This document shows, in pieces, positions 57,656-64,000 of a stretch of DNA of 64,000 nt. The first letter of the stretch is position 1, and each line of letters begins with the position of its first letter. The DNA is from Sinomonas susongensis. GTDB lineage: Bacteria; Actinomycetota; Actinomycetes; Actinomycetales; Micrococcaceae. The translations under genes and the position numbers were made by a program. The notes beneath the pieces were generated by a model. The model searched no databases. It was not told the DNA's origin and worked only from the letters and a program-made list of their open reading frames with translations. The stretch covers positions 172,761-236,760 of the forward strand of contig NZ_SSNH01000008.1 of the NCBI RefSeq assembly GCF_005877005.1, read 5' to 3'.

Positions 57656-59770
57656 ATGACCACTGCCGCGGCAGAATCCGTCCAGACCACGATCGTCCCG
57701 AGCTACGTCCTCGACGCGTGGTGGACCCCCGAGACCAGCGCCGCAGGCAAGCCGGCCGAGGTCCGCGATGCGAGCACTGGCGAACTCCTCGCCACGGTGA
57801 GCACCGAAGGGCTCGATCTCGCCGCCGTCGTCCGTCACGGCCGCACCGTGGGCCAGGCGGGCCTCGGCGAGCTCACCATCCACGAGCGCGCACTCAAGCT
57901 CAAGGAGCTCGCCCAGTTCCTCAACGGCCACCGCGACGAGATCTACGAGCTCTCCTACAAGACCGGCGCCACCAAGGTCGATTCGATGGTCGACGTCGAC
58001 GGCGGAATCGGCGTCCTCTTCACCTTCGGCTCGAAGGGCCGGCGGGAACTCCCCAACAGCCAGGTCATCATCGACGGGCCGCTCGAGCCGCTTTCACGCG
58101 ACGGCTCGTTCGTGGGCGAGCACATCTACTCGCGGATCCCCGGCGTCGCGGTCCAGATCAATGCCTTCAACTTCCCGGTGTGGGGCATGCTCGAGAAGTT
58201 CGCGCCCGCGTTCGTCGCGGGTGTCCCCACCATCGTGAAGCCGGCCACGCCGACGGGCTACGTCACGGAAGCGGTCGTCCGCCTCATGGTCGAGTCCGGC
58301 ATCCTGCCCGCGGGCTCGCTCCAGCTCATCTCCGGCTCGGCACGGAACCTGCTCGACGAGCTCGACTACCGCGACATGGTCTCGTTCACGGGCTCGGCAT
58401 CGACGGCGAATCTGCTCAAGTCCCACCCGAACGTGGTCCACGGCGGCGTGCGCTTCACCTCGGAGACCGATTCGCTCAACGCTGCGATCCTCGGGCCCGA
58501 CGCGGAGCCGGGCACGCCGGAGTTCGATGCCTTCGTCCGCTCGGTCGTCACCGAGATGACGGTCAAGGCCGGCCAGAAGTGCACGGCGATCCGCCGCACC
58601 ATTGTGCCGAAGGAGTTCGTGGAACCGCTCGTCGCGGCGATCGGCGAGCGGATTTCCCAGAAGGTGGTCCTCGGGGATCCCCGCGCCGAAGGCGTGACGA
58701 TGGGCGCCCTCGCCTCGGTCGGGCAGCTCGAGGACGTGCGGGACGCCGTCGAGTCGCTCGTCGCGGCCGGTGGCCAGATCGCATGGGGCTCGCTCGATGC
58801 CCCCGAGGTCGTCACGGCCGACGGCGGCAGGAAGGTCGTGCCGGACGGCGCCTTCATGGCCCCCGTCGTCCTCACTTGGAACGACGTCCGCGCCGCCGCC
58901 CTGCACGGCACCGAGGCCTTCGGGCCGGTTTCCTCTGTGGTCGGCTACGCCTCGATCGAGGAAGCCGTCGAGCTCGCGGCCCTCGGATCGGGCTCGCTCG
59001 TCGCGACGGTCTGCACGAACGACCCCGAGACCGCCCAGAGGCTCACGCTCGGGATCGCGTCCCACCATGGCCGTGTGCTCGTGCTCAACCGCGAGGACGC
59101 CCGGACCTCGACGGGGCACGGCTCACCCGTCCCGCACCTCGTCCACGGCGGTCCCGGCCGCGCTGGCGGCGGCGAGGAGCTCGGGGGCATCCGCTCCGTC
59201 AAGCACCACATGCAACGGACCGCGATCCAGGGCTCGCCCAACATGCTCACTGCCGTGACGGGCGTGTGGCACAAAGGTGCCGACCGCCACCTCTCAGATC
59301 CGGCCGATCCTGCCACGCATCCCTTCCGCAAGCCGCTCGGCGAGCTGCGGATCGGCGACGCCGTGCGGTCCGAGCTGCGCCGAGTGACGATCGAGGACAT
59401 CTCGCAGTTCGCCGAGGAGACGGGCGACAAATTCTACGCCCACACGAATGAAAAGGCAGCAGCTGCAAACCCCTTCTTCCCGGGGATCGTCGCACACGGC
59501 TACCTCCTCGTGAGCTGGGCCGCGGGCCTCTTCGTCTCCCCTGAACCCGGGCCCGTCCTGGCGAACTACGGCCTCGAGAACCTGCGCTTCCTCACCCCGG
59601 TTCCGGCGGGCGATTCGATCCGCGTGACGCTCACGGCGAAGCAGATCACCCCGCGCGTCGCCGACGAGTACGGGGAGGTCTGCTGGGATGCGGTGATCGA
59701 GAACCAGGACGACGAGGTCGTCGCGACCTACGACGTGCTCACCCTCGTCGCGAAGGAGTGGCCCGCTTAA
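57656..59770 (+). CDS. paaZ: Bifunctional oxepin-CoA hydrolase/aldehyde dehydrogenase PaaZ
   Basis: The 704-residue fusion has an N-terminal aldehyde dehydrogenase (about 1-520; VQINAFNFPVWGMLEKFAPA, SFTGSASTANLL, catalytic Cys in AGQKCTAIRR) and a C-terminal MaoC-type hot-dog hydratase (about 550-704; FAEETGDKFYAH, NPFFPGIVAHGYLL). PaaZ opens the oxepin ring of the phenylacetate pathway and oxidises the resulting aldehyde. AAGGA precedes ATG 57656. The ring epoxidase paaABCDE and the ligase paaK are not in this window. Confidence 0.93.
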   Translation: MTTAAAESVQTTIVPSYVLDAWWTPETSAAGKPAEVRDASTGELLATVSTEGLDLAAVVRHGRTVGQAGLGELTIHERALKLKELAQFLNGHRDEIYELSYKTGATKVDSMVDVDGGIGVLFTFGSKGRRELPNSQVIIDGPLEPLSRDGSFVGEHIYSRIPGVAVQINAFNFPVWGMLEKFAPAFVAGVPTIVKPATPTGYVTEAVVRLMVESGILPAGSLQLISGSARNLLDELDYRDMVSFTGSASTANLLKSHPNVVHGGVRFTSETDSLNAAILGPDAEPGTPEFDAFVRSVVTEMTVKAGQKCTAIRRTIVPKEFVEPLVAAIGERISQKVVLGDPRAEGVTMGALASVGQLEDVRDAVESLVAAGGQIAWGSLDAPEVVTADGGRKVVPDGAFMAPVVLTWNDVRAAALHGTEAFGPVSSVVGYASIEEAVELAALGSGSLVATVCTNDPETAQRLTLGIASHHGRVLVLNREDARTSTGHGSPVPHLVHGGPGRAGGGEELGGIRSVKHHMQRTAIQGSPNMLTAVTGVWHKGADRHLSDPADPATHPFRKPLGELRIGDAVRSELRRVTIEDISQFAEETGDKFYAHTNEKAAAANPFFPGIVAHGYLLVSWAAGLFVSPEPGPVLANYGLENLRFLTPVPAGDSIRVTLTAKQITPRVADEYGEVCWDAVIENQDDEVVATYDVLTLVAKEWPA

Positions 59771-59807
59771 AATTGGTGGCGTCAGTTCACCCTCGTGGAG
59801 GTGTGCC

Positions 59808-60212
59808 ATGAATCTGGCAACACGACCCGCAACAACCATCCTGACGGTAGCCGACGAGGCTCGCGCCAAGGACTTCTACGGGGGAGCGCTCGGGCTCCCA
59901 GTCCGCGGAAAGGACCCGACCGGGATGTTGATCTTCGGTCTGGACGGATCCGCATCTCTCGGCCTCATGGTGGACCCGGAGGCGGCCCACACGGGCCACA
60001 CCGCCCTCACGTTCGAGGTCGATGACATCGAAACCGCGATGACGGATCTCGAAGGGCACGGCGTGCACTTCGAGGACTACGATCTCCCGGACCTCAAGAC
60101 GGATGAACACCACATCTTCGCTGCGGGCGACGAGCGCGCATCGTGGTTCGTGGACCCGGATGGGAACATCCTGTGCCTGCATCAGGGCGGGACGATCGAA
60201 GACAGCGTCTGA
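59808..60212 (+). CDS. VOC-superfamily (glyoxalase-like) protein
   Basis: The 134-residue single-domain VOC protein shows TTILTVADEARAKDFYGGALGLP, GHTALTFEVDDIETAMTDLE and SWFVDPDGNILCLHQ, the two-module pattern. His and Glu positions could bind a metal. GGAGGTG precedes ATG 59808. It may be co-transcribed with paaZ, but a metabolic link is not shown. Confidence 0.83.
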   Translation: MNLATRPATTILTVADEARAKDFYGGALGLPVRGKDPTGMLIFGLDGSASLGLMVDPEAAHTGHTALTFEVDDIETAMTDLEGHGVHFEDYDLPDLKTDEHHIFAAGDERASWFVDPDGNILCLHQGGTIEDSV

Positions 60213-60262
60213 AGGGAAGTGCTCGGCCAGACCACGGAAATGCAGGCCTGACCCCTGCCGGT

Positions 60263-60286
60263 CGCCCGGGGCGCTCGCCCCGGGCG
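60263..60286. terminator. GC-rich hairpin between convergent VOC and lipoprotein genes
   Basis: CGCCCGGGGC (60263-60272), loop GCTC, GCCCCGGGCG (60277-60286): a perfect 10-bp stem 50 bases past the VOC stop. There is no T run; terminators of GC-rich actinobacteria often lack one. Confidence 0.6.
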
Positions 60287-60350
60287 ATCTGTGGTCAGCC
60301 CGGATCTGTGGTCAGCCCGGATCTGTGGTCAGCCCGGATCTGTGGTCAGC
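60286..60350 (+). repeat. 17-bp tandem repeat (3.8 copies) overlapping a gene 3' end
   Basis: GATCTGTGGTCAGCCCG occurs at 60286, 60303 and 60320, and a last partial copy at 60337-60350 contains the stop codon (TCA on this strand) of the lipoprotein gene. Confidence 0.95.
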
Positions 60351-60918
60351 GCGAGAGCGAGGAAGTCGGGCTCGGCGAACTCGTGCTCGTCGAGCCACCG
60401 TAGATCGGCGAACCGTCGGGGCCAACCACGTACCACACGCCGGCGACGCCCTGCCCTGTGGCGGATCCCGAGCCGCTGTCCTTCGCGTAGTAGTAGATCG
60501 GCATGCCGTTGAGCGTGATCTGCTTTCCGCCGTCGGCAGCAGGAATGCTGCCGACCTTCGCCGAGATCCCCTGGAGCTGTGGCGCCTGATCGCCGCTCTC
60601 CACGGCCGGCCACAGCAGCGCGCAGCTGCCGAGGCAGACGCTCTTCGATTCACCCGGGTTGTCGAGCGTGTAGATGTAGACCGGGGAGCCGTTGCTGTCG
60701 ACGATGATCTTCTGGCCGTCGACGGTCGCCGTGCTGAGGTTCGTCGTCGTGCGCGACGAGGCCTGCGGCTCGAGATTCCCGGCCCCGTAGCCGCTCGCCG
60801 AGGGGACCGGGGCCGAAGACTGCGGGGAGCCGGCGCTGCCGACCCCGCAGCCGGAGAGGGCGAGGAGCACGGCCGACGAGACCGCCGCGAGGGCCAGTGA
60901 CCGGTGCTTGAACTGCAT
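60346..60918 (-). CDS. Secreted lipoprotein of the Yx(F/W/Y)xxD repeat type (COG4315)
   Basis: The 190-residue protein has a lipoprotein signal (LALAAVSSAVLLALSGCG, lipobox LSGC) and two repeats of the family: PVYIYTLDNPGESKSVCLG with CALLWPAV, and PIYYYAKDSGSGSATGQGV with WYVV. The two cysteines likely form a disulfide. The function of this family is unknown. GGGAGG sets the start at ATG 60918. The stop codon falls inside the 17-bp repeat array. Confidence 0.85.
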   Translation of the reverse strand: MQFKHRSLALAAVSSAVLLALSGCGVGSAGSPQSSAPVPSASGYGAGNLEPQASSRTTTNLSTATVDGQKIIVDSNGSPVYIYTLDNPGESKSVCLGSCALLWPAVESGDQAPQLQGISAKVGSIPAADGGKQITLNGMPIYYYAKDSGSGSATGQGVAGVWYVVGPDGSPIYGGSTSTSSPSPTSSLSR

Positions 60919-60998
60919 GCTGAGGCCTCCCGATGCTTCCTTGCGCGGCGCCATGGGATCGGCGCCTGCCTGCCACCGGGTCCCTACCCCCGTTGGGA

Positions 60999-61057
60999 TT
61001 GCTGACACCGGAAACGGGTTTCTGGCACCTGAAAGGGCTTCTGGCACCTGAAAAGCT
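60999..61057 (+). repeat. Degenerate ~19-bp triplicate in a divergent intergenic region
   Basis: TTGCTGACACCGGAAAC (60999), TTCTGGCACCTGAAA (61020) and TTCTGGCACCTGAAA (61039) are three related copies; the last two are identical. The core CTGGCACC could be protein-binding, as it lies between two divergent genes. Confidence 0.65.
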
Positions 61058-61101
61058 CGTCGGCTCTCTCGCGCGCCGCGACATCATGCCAGTCTGGTGG
61101 C

Positions 61102-62514
61102 ATGGGCCAGACGACCGACCTGCTCACCCTGCGCCGCTTCCTCGCTCCCGCGCTCGAGGAGCCGGGGCCCGAGAGCGGGTGGTCAGAGACTTGGTGGAAC
61201 GGGCCGAGACGCTGGTGGGGTGGTCCGCTCGACGTCGAGGGTCTGGCCCTCGGCTCGGTTGGCGCCGTCATTGCGGCACTGGAGTCGCTCGCCCGGGTCC
61301 GCGGCCTTCGGCTTGGCGATGTCTCGACGTCGTCGGCCCTCGTGCATGGCTCTTTCAGCTCGATCGCGCACCTTCGGATCGAGGGAGCGCCGCCCGACGT
61401 CTGGGCGCCGCTCTCGGGCTTCCACGCGACGCGTGACGGTTGGGTCCGACTCCACGCCAACTACCCGCACCACGCGGAACGGCTGTTGGCGGCCTTGGGC
61501 CTTGCCACGGCCGAGGGGCTCGACGAGGCGCTCCGCGAACGGAGCGCGCTCGACGTCGAGCGGGAGGTGCAGGCGGCGCGCGGCGTCGCGGGGGCGGTGC
61601 GCACCCCCGAGGAGTGGGCTGCCTCGGCCATGGGCGCGGCAGCGGCGAGCCGCCCGTGGATCGACTTCACGCTCGACGGCGGCGCACCCCGGCCGGCCTC
61701 CGAGGCCGTCCCGCTTGCTTCGGCTGCCCAGCCGCTCGCGGGCGTGCGCATTCTGGACTTCACGCGGGTCATCGCCGGTCCGAGTGCGACGAGGCTCCTG
61801 GCGGCGCTCGGCGCCGACGTCCTGCGGATCGACCCGCCGCAGCTGCCCGAGCTGCTCGACCAGCACATCGACACGGACTTCGCGAAGCGCAGCGCGCTCG
61901 CGGACCTGCGCGAGCCCGAGCAGCTCGCCCGCGTCCGGGAGCTCGCCGCGGACGCGGACGTCGTCTTCCTCGGCTATCGGCAGAGCGGCCTCGAGCGTTT
62001 CGGGCTCGATCCGGTGTCGCTCCGGGCGGACGTACCCCATCTGGCGGTCGTCTCGCTCAACGCATGGGGCCGCGAGGGCCCTTGGGCTGATGTGCGCGGC
62101 TTCGACAGCATCGTGCAGGCGACGAGCGGGATCGCGAGCATCTACGGAAGTGGCGAACGTCCCGGTGCGCTGCCCGTCCAGGCCCTCGACCACGCGACCG
62201 GCATGGGCATGGCTGCCGCAGCCGTTGCGCTCCTCGCCGCGGGGGAGCGCGGGGTGACCGGATCGGCGCACCTCTCGCTCGCCACGACCGCGGCCCGGCT
62301 GCTGGGGTCGCGCACCGAGTCCCCTGAGCCCCGCACCGAGTCCCCTGAGCAGAGTGCCACAGCGGTCGAGGTTCCCCTCCGGCAGTCGCAGAGCGGCGCG
62401 TACGGGCTGCTCGACTTCACCCCTCCGCCCCTGCGGGTTGCCGGCGCACAGCTCGAGTACCCCCACCCTCCCGAGCTCTACGGCACGGCGGACCTCCGCT
62501 GGCGCACGGCCTAG
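61102..62514 (+). CDS. CaiB/BaiF-type CoA-transferase family III protein
   Basis: The 470-residue protein has the class III CoA-transferase fold: an N-terminal partial copy (GSVGAVIAALESLARV) and a main domain with VRILDFTRVIAGPSATRLLAALGADVLRIDPP, VVSLNAWGREGPWADVRGFDSIVQATSG and ALDHATGMGMAAAAVALL. It would move CoA between organic acids; the donor is unknown. A 21-bp duplication in the C-terminal part doubles the PRTESPE sequence. A CAGTCT element lies six bases before the ATG. Confidence 0.83.
   Translation: MGQTTDLLTLRRFLAPALEEPGPESGWSETWWNGPRRWWGGPLDVEGLALGSVGAVIAALESLARVRGLRLGDVSTSSALVHGSFSSIAHLRIEGAPPDVWAPLSGFHATRDGWVRLHANYPHHAERLLAALGLATAEGLDEALRERSALDVEREVQAARGVAGAVRTPEEWAASAMGAAAASRPWIDFTLDGGAPRPASEAVPLASAAQPLAGVRILDFTRVIAGPSATRLLAALGADVLRIDPPQLPELLDQHIDTDFAKRSALADLREPEQLARVRELAADADVVFLGYRQSGLERFGLDPVSLRADVPHLAVVSLNAWGREGPWADVRGFDSIVQATSGIASIYGSGERPGALPVQALDHATGMGMAAAAVALLAAGERGVTGSAHLSLATTAARLLGSRTESPEPRTESPEQSATAVEVPLRQSQSGAYGLLDFTPPPLRVAGAQLEYPHPPELYGTADLRWRTA
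62311..62352 (+). repeat. 21-bp in-frame duplication in the CoA-transferase gene
   Basis: Two copies beginning CGCACCGAGTCCCCTGAGC (62311-62331 and 62332-62352) encode RTESPEP and RTESPEQ. Confidence 0.9.
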
Positions 62515-62516
62515 GC

Positions 62517-62567
62517 CTCGGCTTCAGGCCACTCTCGGCTTCAGGCCACTCTCGGCTTCAGGCCACT
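62517..62567 (+). repeat. 17-bp tandem repeat (3 copies) at the lactonase gene 3' end
   Basis: CTCGGCTTCAGGCCACT occurs three times without mismatch (62517, 62534, 62551). The third copy includes the stop codon of the lactonase gene, read on the minus strand. Confidence 0.95.
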
Positions 62568-63634
62568 GCCCAGCATTCGATCCACAGGGGGCCGCCGGAC
62601 GTCTGGGCCCGGGACACGCTCGTGAGGGACCCGTCCTCGCCGATCCGATAGGCGCTCACATGGTCGGACCGTTCCCCGCACACGAGCAGGAAGCGTCCGG
62701 AGGGATCGATGGCGGTCCCGCGCGGCTGGGCCTCGGTGGGAGTATGGCCGAGGAACCCGAGGAGGCCGCCCCCGTTGACGCGGAACGCGGCGACAGTGCT
62801 CGTCGACCGTTCGGTCGCGAACAGGAATTCCCCATCTGGCGTGAGGCGGAGGTCGGCGCACCAGATCACGCTCTGGCCGGGATCCTGGGTGCTCGGGGAG
62901 CGCACGGCGCCGCGTGAGAGGTCGAGGCCCTCGACGGCGGAGACGATCTGCAGGAGGCCGAGATGGCCCGTCTCGGCGTCGCGCTCGAAGACGGAGACAT
63001 CGCCCGAGAGCTCGTGCAGGACGTACACGCGGTCGCCGGAGGCGTTGAAGCGCAGGTGCCGCGGACCCGATCCGTGCTCGACCGCGACGTGGCCGCTCGG
63101 GGCGGTCATGTCGTCGTCCGTGCCGGCCGGGGCCTCCCCGTCGAGCCGGAACCAGCTCACGCGGTCGTCGCCGAGCGACGCGGCGTACACGAAGCGGCCG
63201 TCAGGGCTCACGACCGCGCAATGCGTGTTCGCCCCCGACGCGTAGGCCCGCACGGTGCCGTCGCCCTCGCCGGGGAGCGGAAAGCGGATGAGCAGCCCCT
63301 CGTGGTACGAGGCTCCGAAGAGCTCCCTGCGATCCGGAGTGAGGGAGACGTAGCACGTCGTGACGGGAAGGTCCCGGCTTGCCCCCGGGGAGAGGCGGCC
63401 CGAAGCCGGGTCGGCTGAGAGGGCGACGACGCGCGGCGGCACCTCCGGCGAGGGCCGATCGATGTTGCAGGCCGCGTAGAGCGTGCCGTCTGCGGCGTCC
63501 AGCACCATGGAGGAAGCGTGGGCGAGCCCATCCGTGTGGGCCAGCCGTTCGAGGGTTCCGCTTTCGGTGTCGAGAGCGAACGTGTCGACGGCGCCACCCG
63601 TCGCGCACGCAATGTAGACGAGGGATCGGGACAC
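62558..63634 (-). CDS. Lactonase-family beta-propeller protein
   Basis: The 358-residue protein belongs to the seven-bladed lactonase family (PF10282 type), with repeated strands such as SSMVLDAADGTLYAACN, YVSLTPDRRELFGASYHEG, HCAVVSPDGRFVYAASLGDDRVSWF and DLRLTPDGEFLFATERST. Members include 6-phosphogluconolactonase; the substrate here is not settled. GTG 63634 has AGGA six bases upstream and is preferred to GTG 63640. It follows ptsH, in the same orientation. Confidence 0.83.
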   Translation of the reverse strand: MSRSLVYIACATGGAVDTFALDTESGTLERLAHTDGLAHASSMVLDAADGTLYAACNIDRPSPEVPPRVVALSADPASGRLSPGASRDLPVTTCYVSLTPDRRELFGASYHEGLLIRFPLPGEGDGTVRAYASGANTHCAVVSPDGRFVYAASLGDDRVSWFRLDGEAPAGTDDDMTAPSGHVAVEHGSGPRHLRFNASGDRVYVLHELSGDVSVFERDAETGHLGLLQIVSAVEGLDLSRGAVRSPSTQDPGQSVIWCADLRLTPDGEFLFATERSTSTVAAFRVNGGGLLGFLGHTPTEAQPRGTAIDPSGRFLLVCGERSDHVSAYRIGEDGSLTSVSRAQTSGGPLWIECWAVA

Positions 63635-63652
63635 GCTCACTCCTGCCGTCGG

Positions 63653-63676
63653 TGGACTACCAGTGGTTGTAGTCCA
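63653..63676 (-). promoter_or_regulatory. Inverted repeat between ptsH and the lactonase gene
   Basis: TGGACTAC (63653-63660) and GTAGTCCA (63669-63676) are perfect 8-bp arms around eight bases. It could be a weak terminator for ptsH or an operator for the lactonase gene. Confidence 0.4.
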
Positions 63677-63692
63677 TCACACGGCAGGTGGG

Positions 63693-63971
63693 TTATTCGG
63701 CGTCGTGGTCGGTTTCGAGGATGGTGACGAGGTGGTCGAGGTGGGTTTCGGCGTTGGGGCCTTGGGCGCGGAGGGTGACTTTCTGGCCGTGTTCGGCGCC
63801 GAGGGACATGAGGGAGAGGATGCTGGAGGCGTCGAGGGCTTCGTCGGCGGGTTCGCCTTCTTTGGCGATGGTGATCTCGAGGCCGGTGTTGGCGGCGGCT
63901 TCGGCGAAGATCGCGGCGGGGCGGGCGTGGAGTCCGACGCGGGAGGCGATGGTGGCGGTGCGTTCTGCCAT
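63693..63971 (-). CDS. ptsH: Phosphocarrier protein HPr
   Basis: The 92-residue HPr of the phosphotransferase system carries phosphate from enzyme I to sugar permeases. The active-site histidine lies in VGLHARPAAIF (near residue 15) and the regulatory-serine region is ASSILSLMSLG (near residue 50). AAAGGAAA precedes ATG 63971. Codons are strongly biased to C/G endings, as expected of a highly expressed gene. The region beyond its start is cut by the window edge. Confidence 0.95.
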   Translation of the reverse strand: MAERTATIASRVGLHARPAAIFAEAAANTGLEITIAKEGEPADEALDASSILSLMSLGAEHGQKVTLRAQGPNAETHLDHLVTILETDHDAE

Positions 63972-64000
63972 GGTGGGGGTTTCCTTTCAGAGTCCGAGCT

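Noticed and set aside
60286..62567. Short repeat arrays as a possible CRISPR locus
   Set aside because: Units are directly adjacent with no spacers, and no cas genes are present.

Overview
The window is GC-rich chromosomal DNA, very probably from an actinobacterium of the Micrococcaceae type (Arthrobacter/Sinomonas-like). The codon usage, the many GTG starts, the frequent ATGA/GTGA stop-start overlaps and the gene neighbourhoods (ssd-tad beside a DUF1998 helicase and topA; tlpA-ccdA-resB-ccsB beside menA/menE/menB) all point that way. The genus is an inference. I see no tRNA or rRNA gene, insertion sequence, prophage or CRISPR array. The two ends cut a family A DNA polymerase-like gene (left) and the leader of an HPr gene (right). 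No gap between genes exceeds 300 bases.

Layout. 0-7.2 kb: a truncated exonuclease/polymerase gene, then a seven-gene Ssd/Tad pilus-secretion operon with a DUF4244 prepilin-like gene. 7.2-20.7 kb: housekeeping genes (DUF1998 helicase, acetyltransferase, TrhO, lipoprotein, aldo/keto reductase, NPPF-motif methyltransferase, winged-helix regulator, topA, SseB-like protein, Ppx/GppA phosphatase, TIM-barrel isomerase). 20.7-25.9 kb: proC, a structured RNA that I read as the actinobacterial 6C RNA, a trkA/trkH potassium pair, an AcuC-type deacetylase and an ArsR regulator. 25.9-36.2 kb: a sugar island. A LacI regulator faces rhaM-rhaI-rhaD-rhaB (rhamnose catabolism, with an aldolase/dehydrogenase fusion), followed by a Gfo/Idh oxidoreductase, a second LacI regulator and an acetyl xylan esterase-type hydrolase. 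36.2-40.2 kb: DAHP synthase preceded by a short Trp/Tyr/Phe leader ORF and hairpins, an Rv0500-like HTH protein, the tiny ribosomal protein bS22, a HAD hydrolase, a glutaredoxin-like protein and Rex. 40.2-42.6 kb: two four-helix membrane proteins and a YceI protein. 42.8-47.7 kb: a phosphatase and the System II cytochrome c maturation operon. 47.7-52.8 kb: menaquinone genes menA, menE, menB with small membrane, VOC and CPBP protease genes. 52.9-59.8 kb: phenylacetate-type beta-oxidation genes (thiolase, hydratase, dehydrogenase) and paaZ, linked by a shared operator-like sequence. 59.8-64 kb: VOC protein, lipoprotein, CoA-transferase, lactonase and ptsH.

Regulation visible in the DNA is the most informative part. 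Fourteen genes, counting the leader ORF, have a TANNNT -10 element ending six or seven bases before the start codon, which predicts leaderless mRNAs. Both LacI genes sit next to palindromes with an AANCGNTT core placed on promoters. Two separated phenylacetate-type operons carry the same pseudo-palindrome at their predicted transcription start. The DAHP synthase leader looks like an aromatic amino acid attenuator. Several short tandem duplications (16-21 bp units) occur, clustered at 60-62.6 kb and also in the tad locus, where a 16-bp iterated motif precedes the prepilin-like gene.
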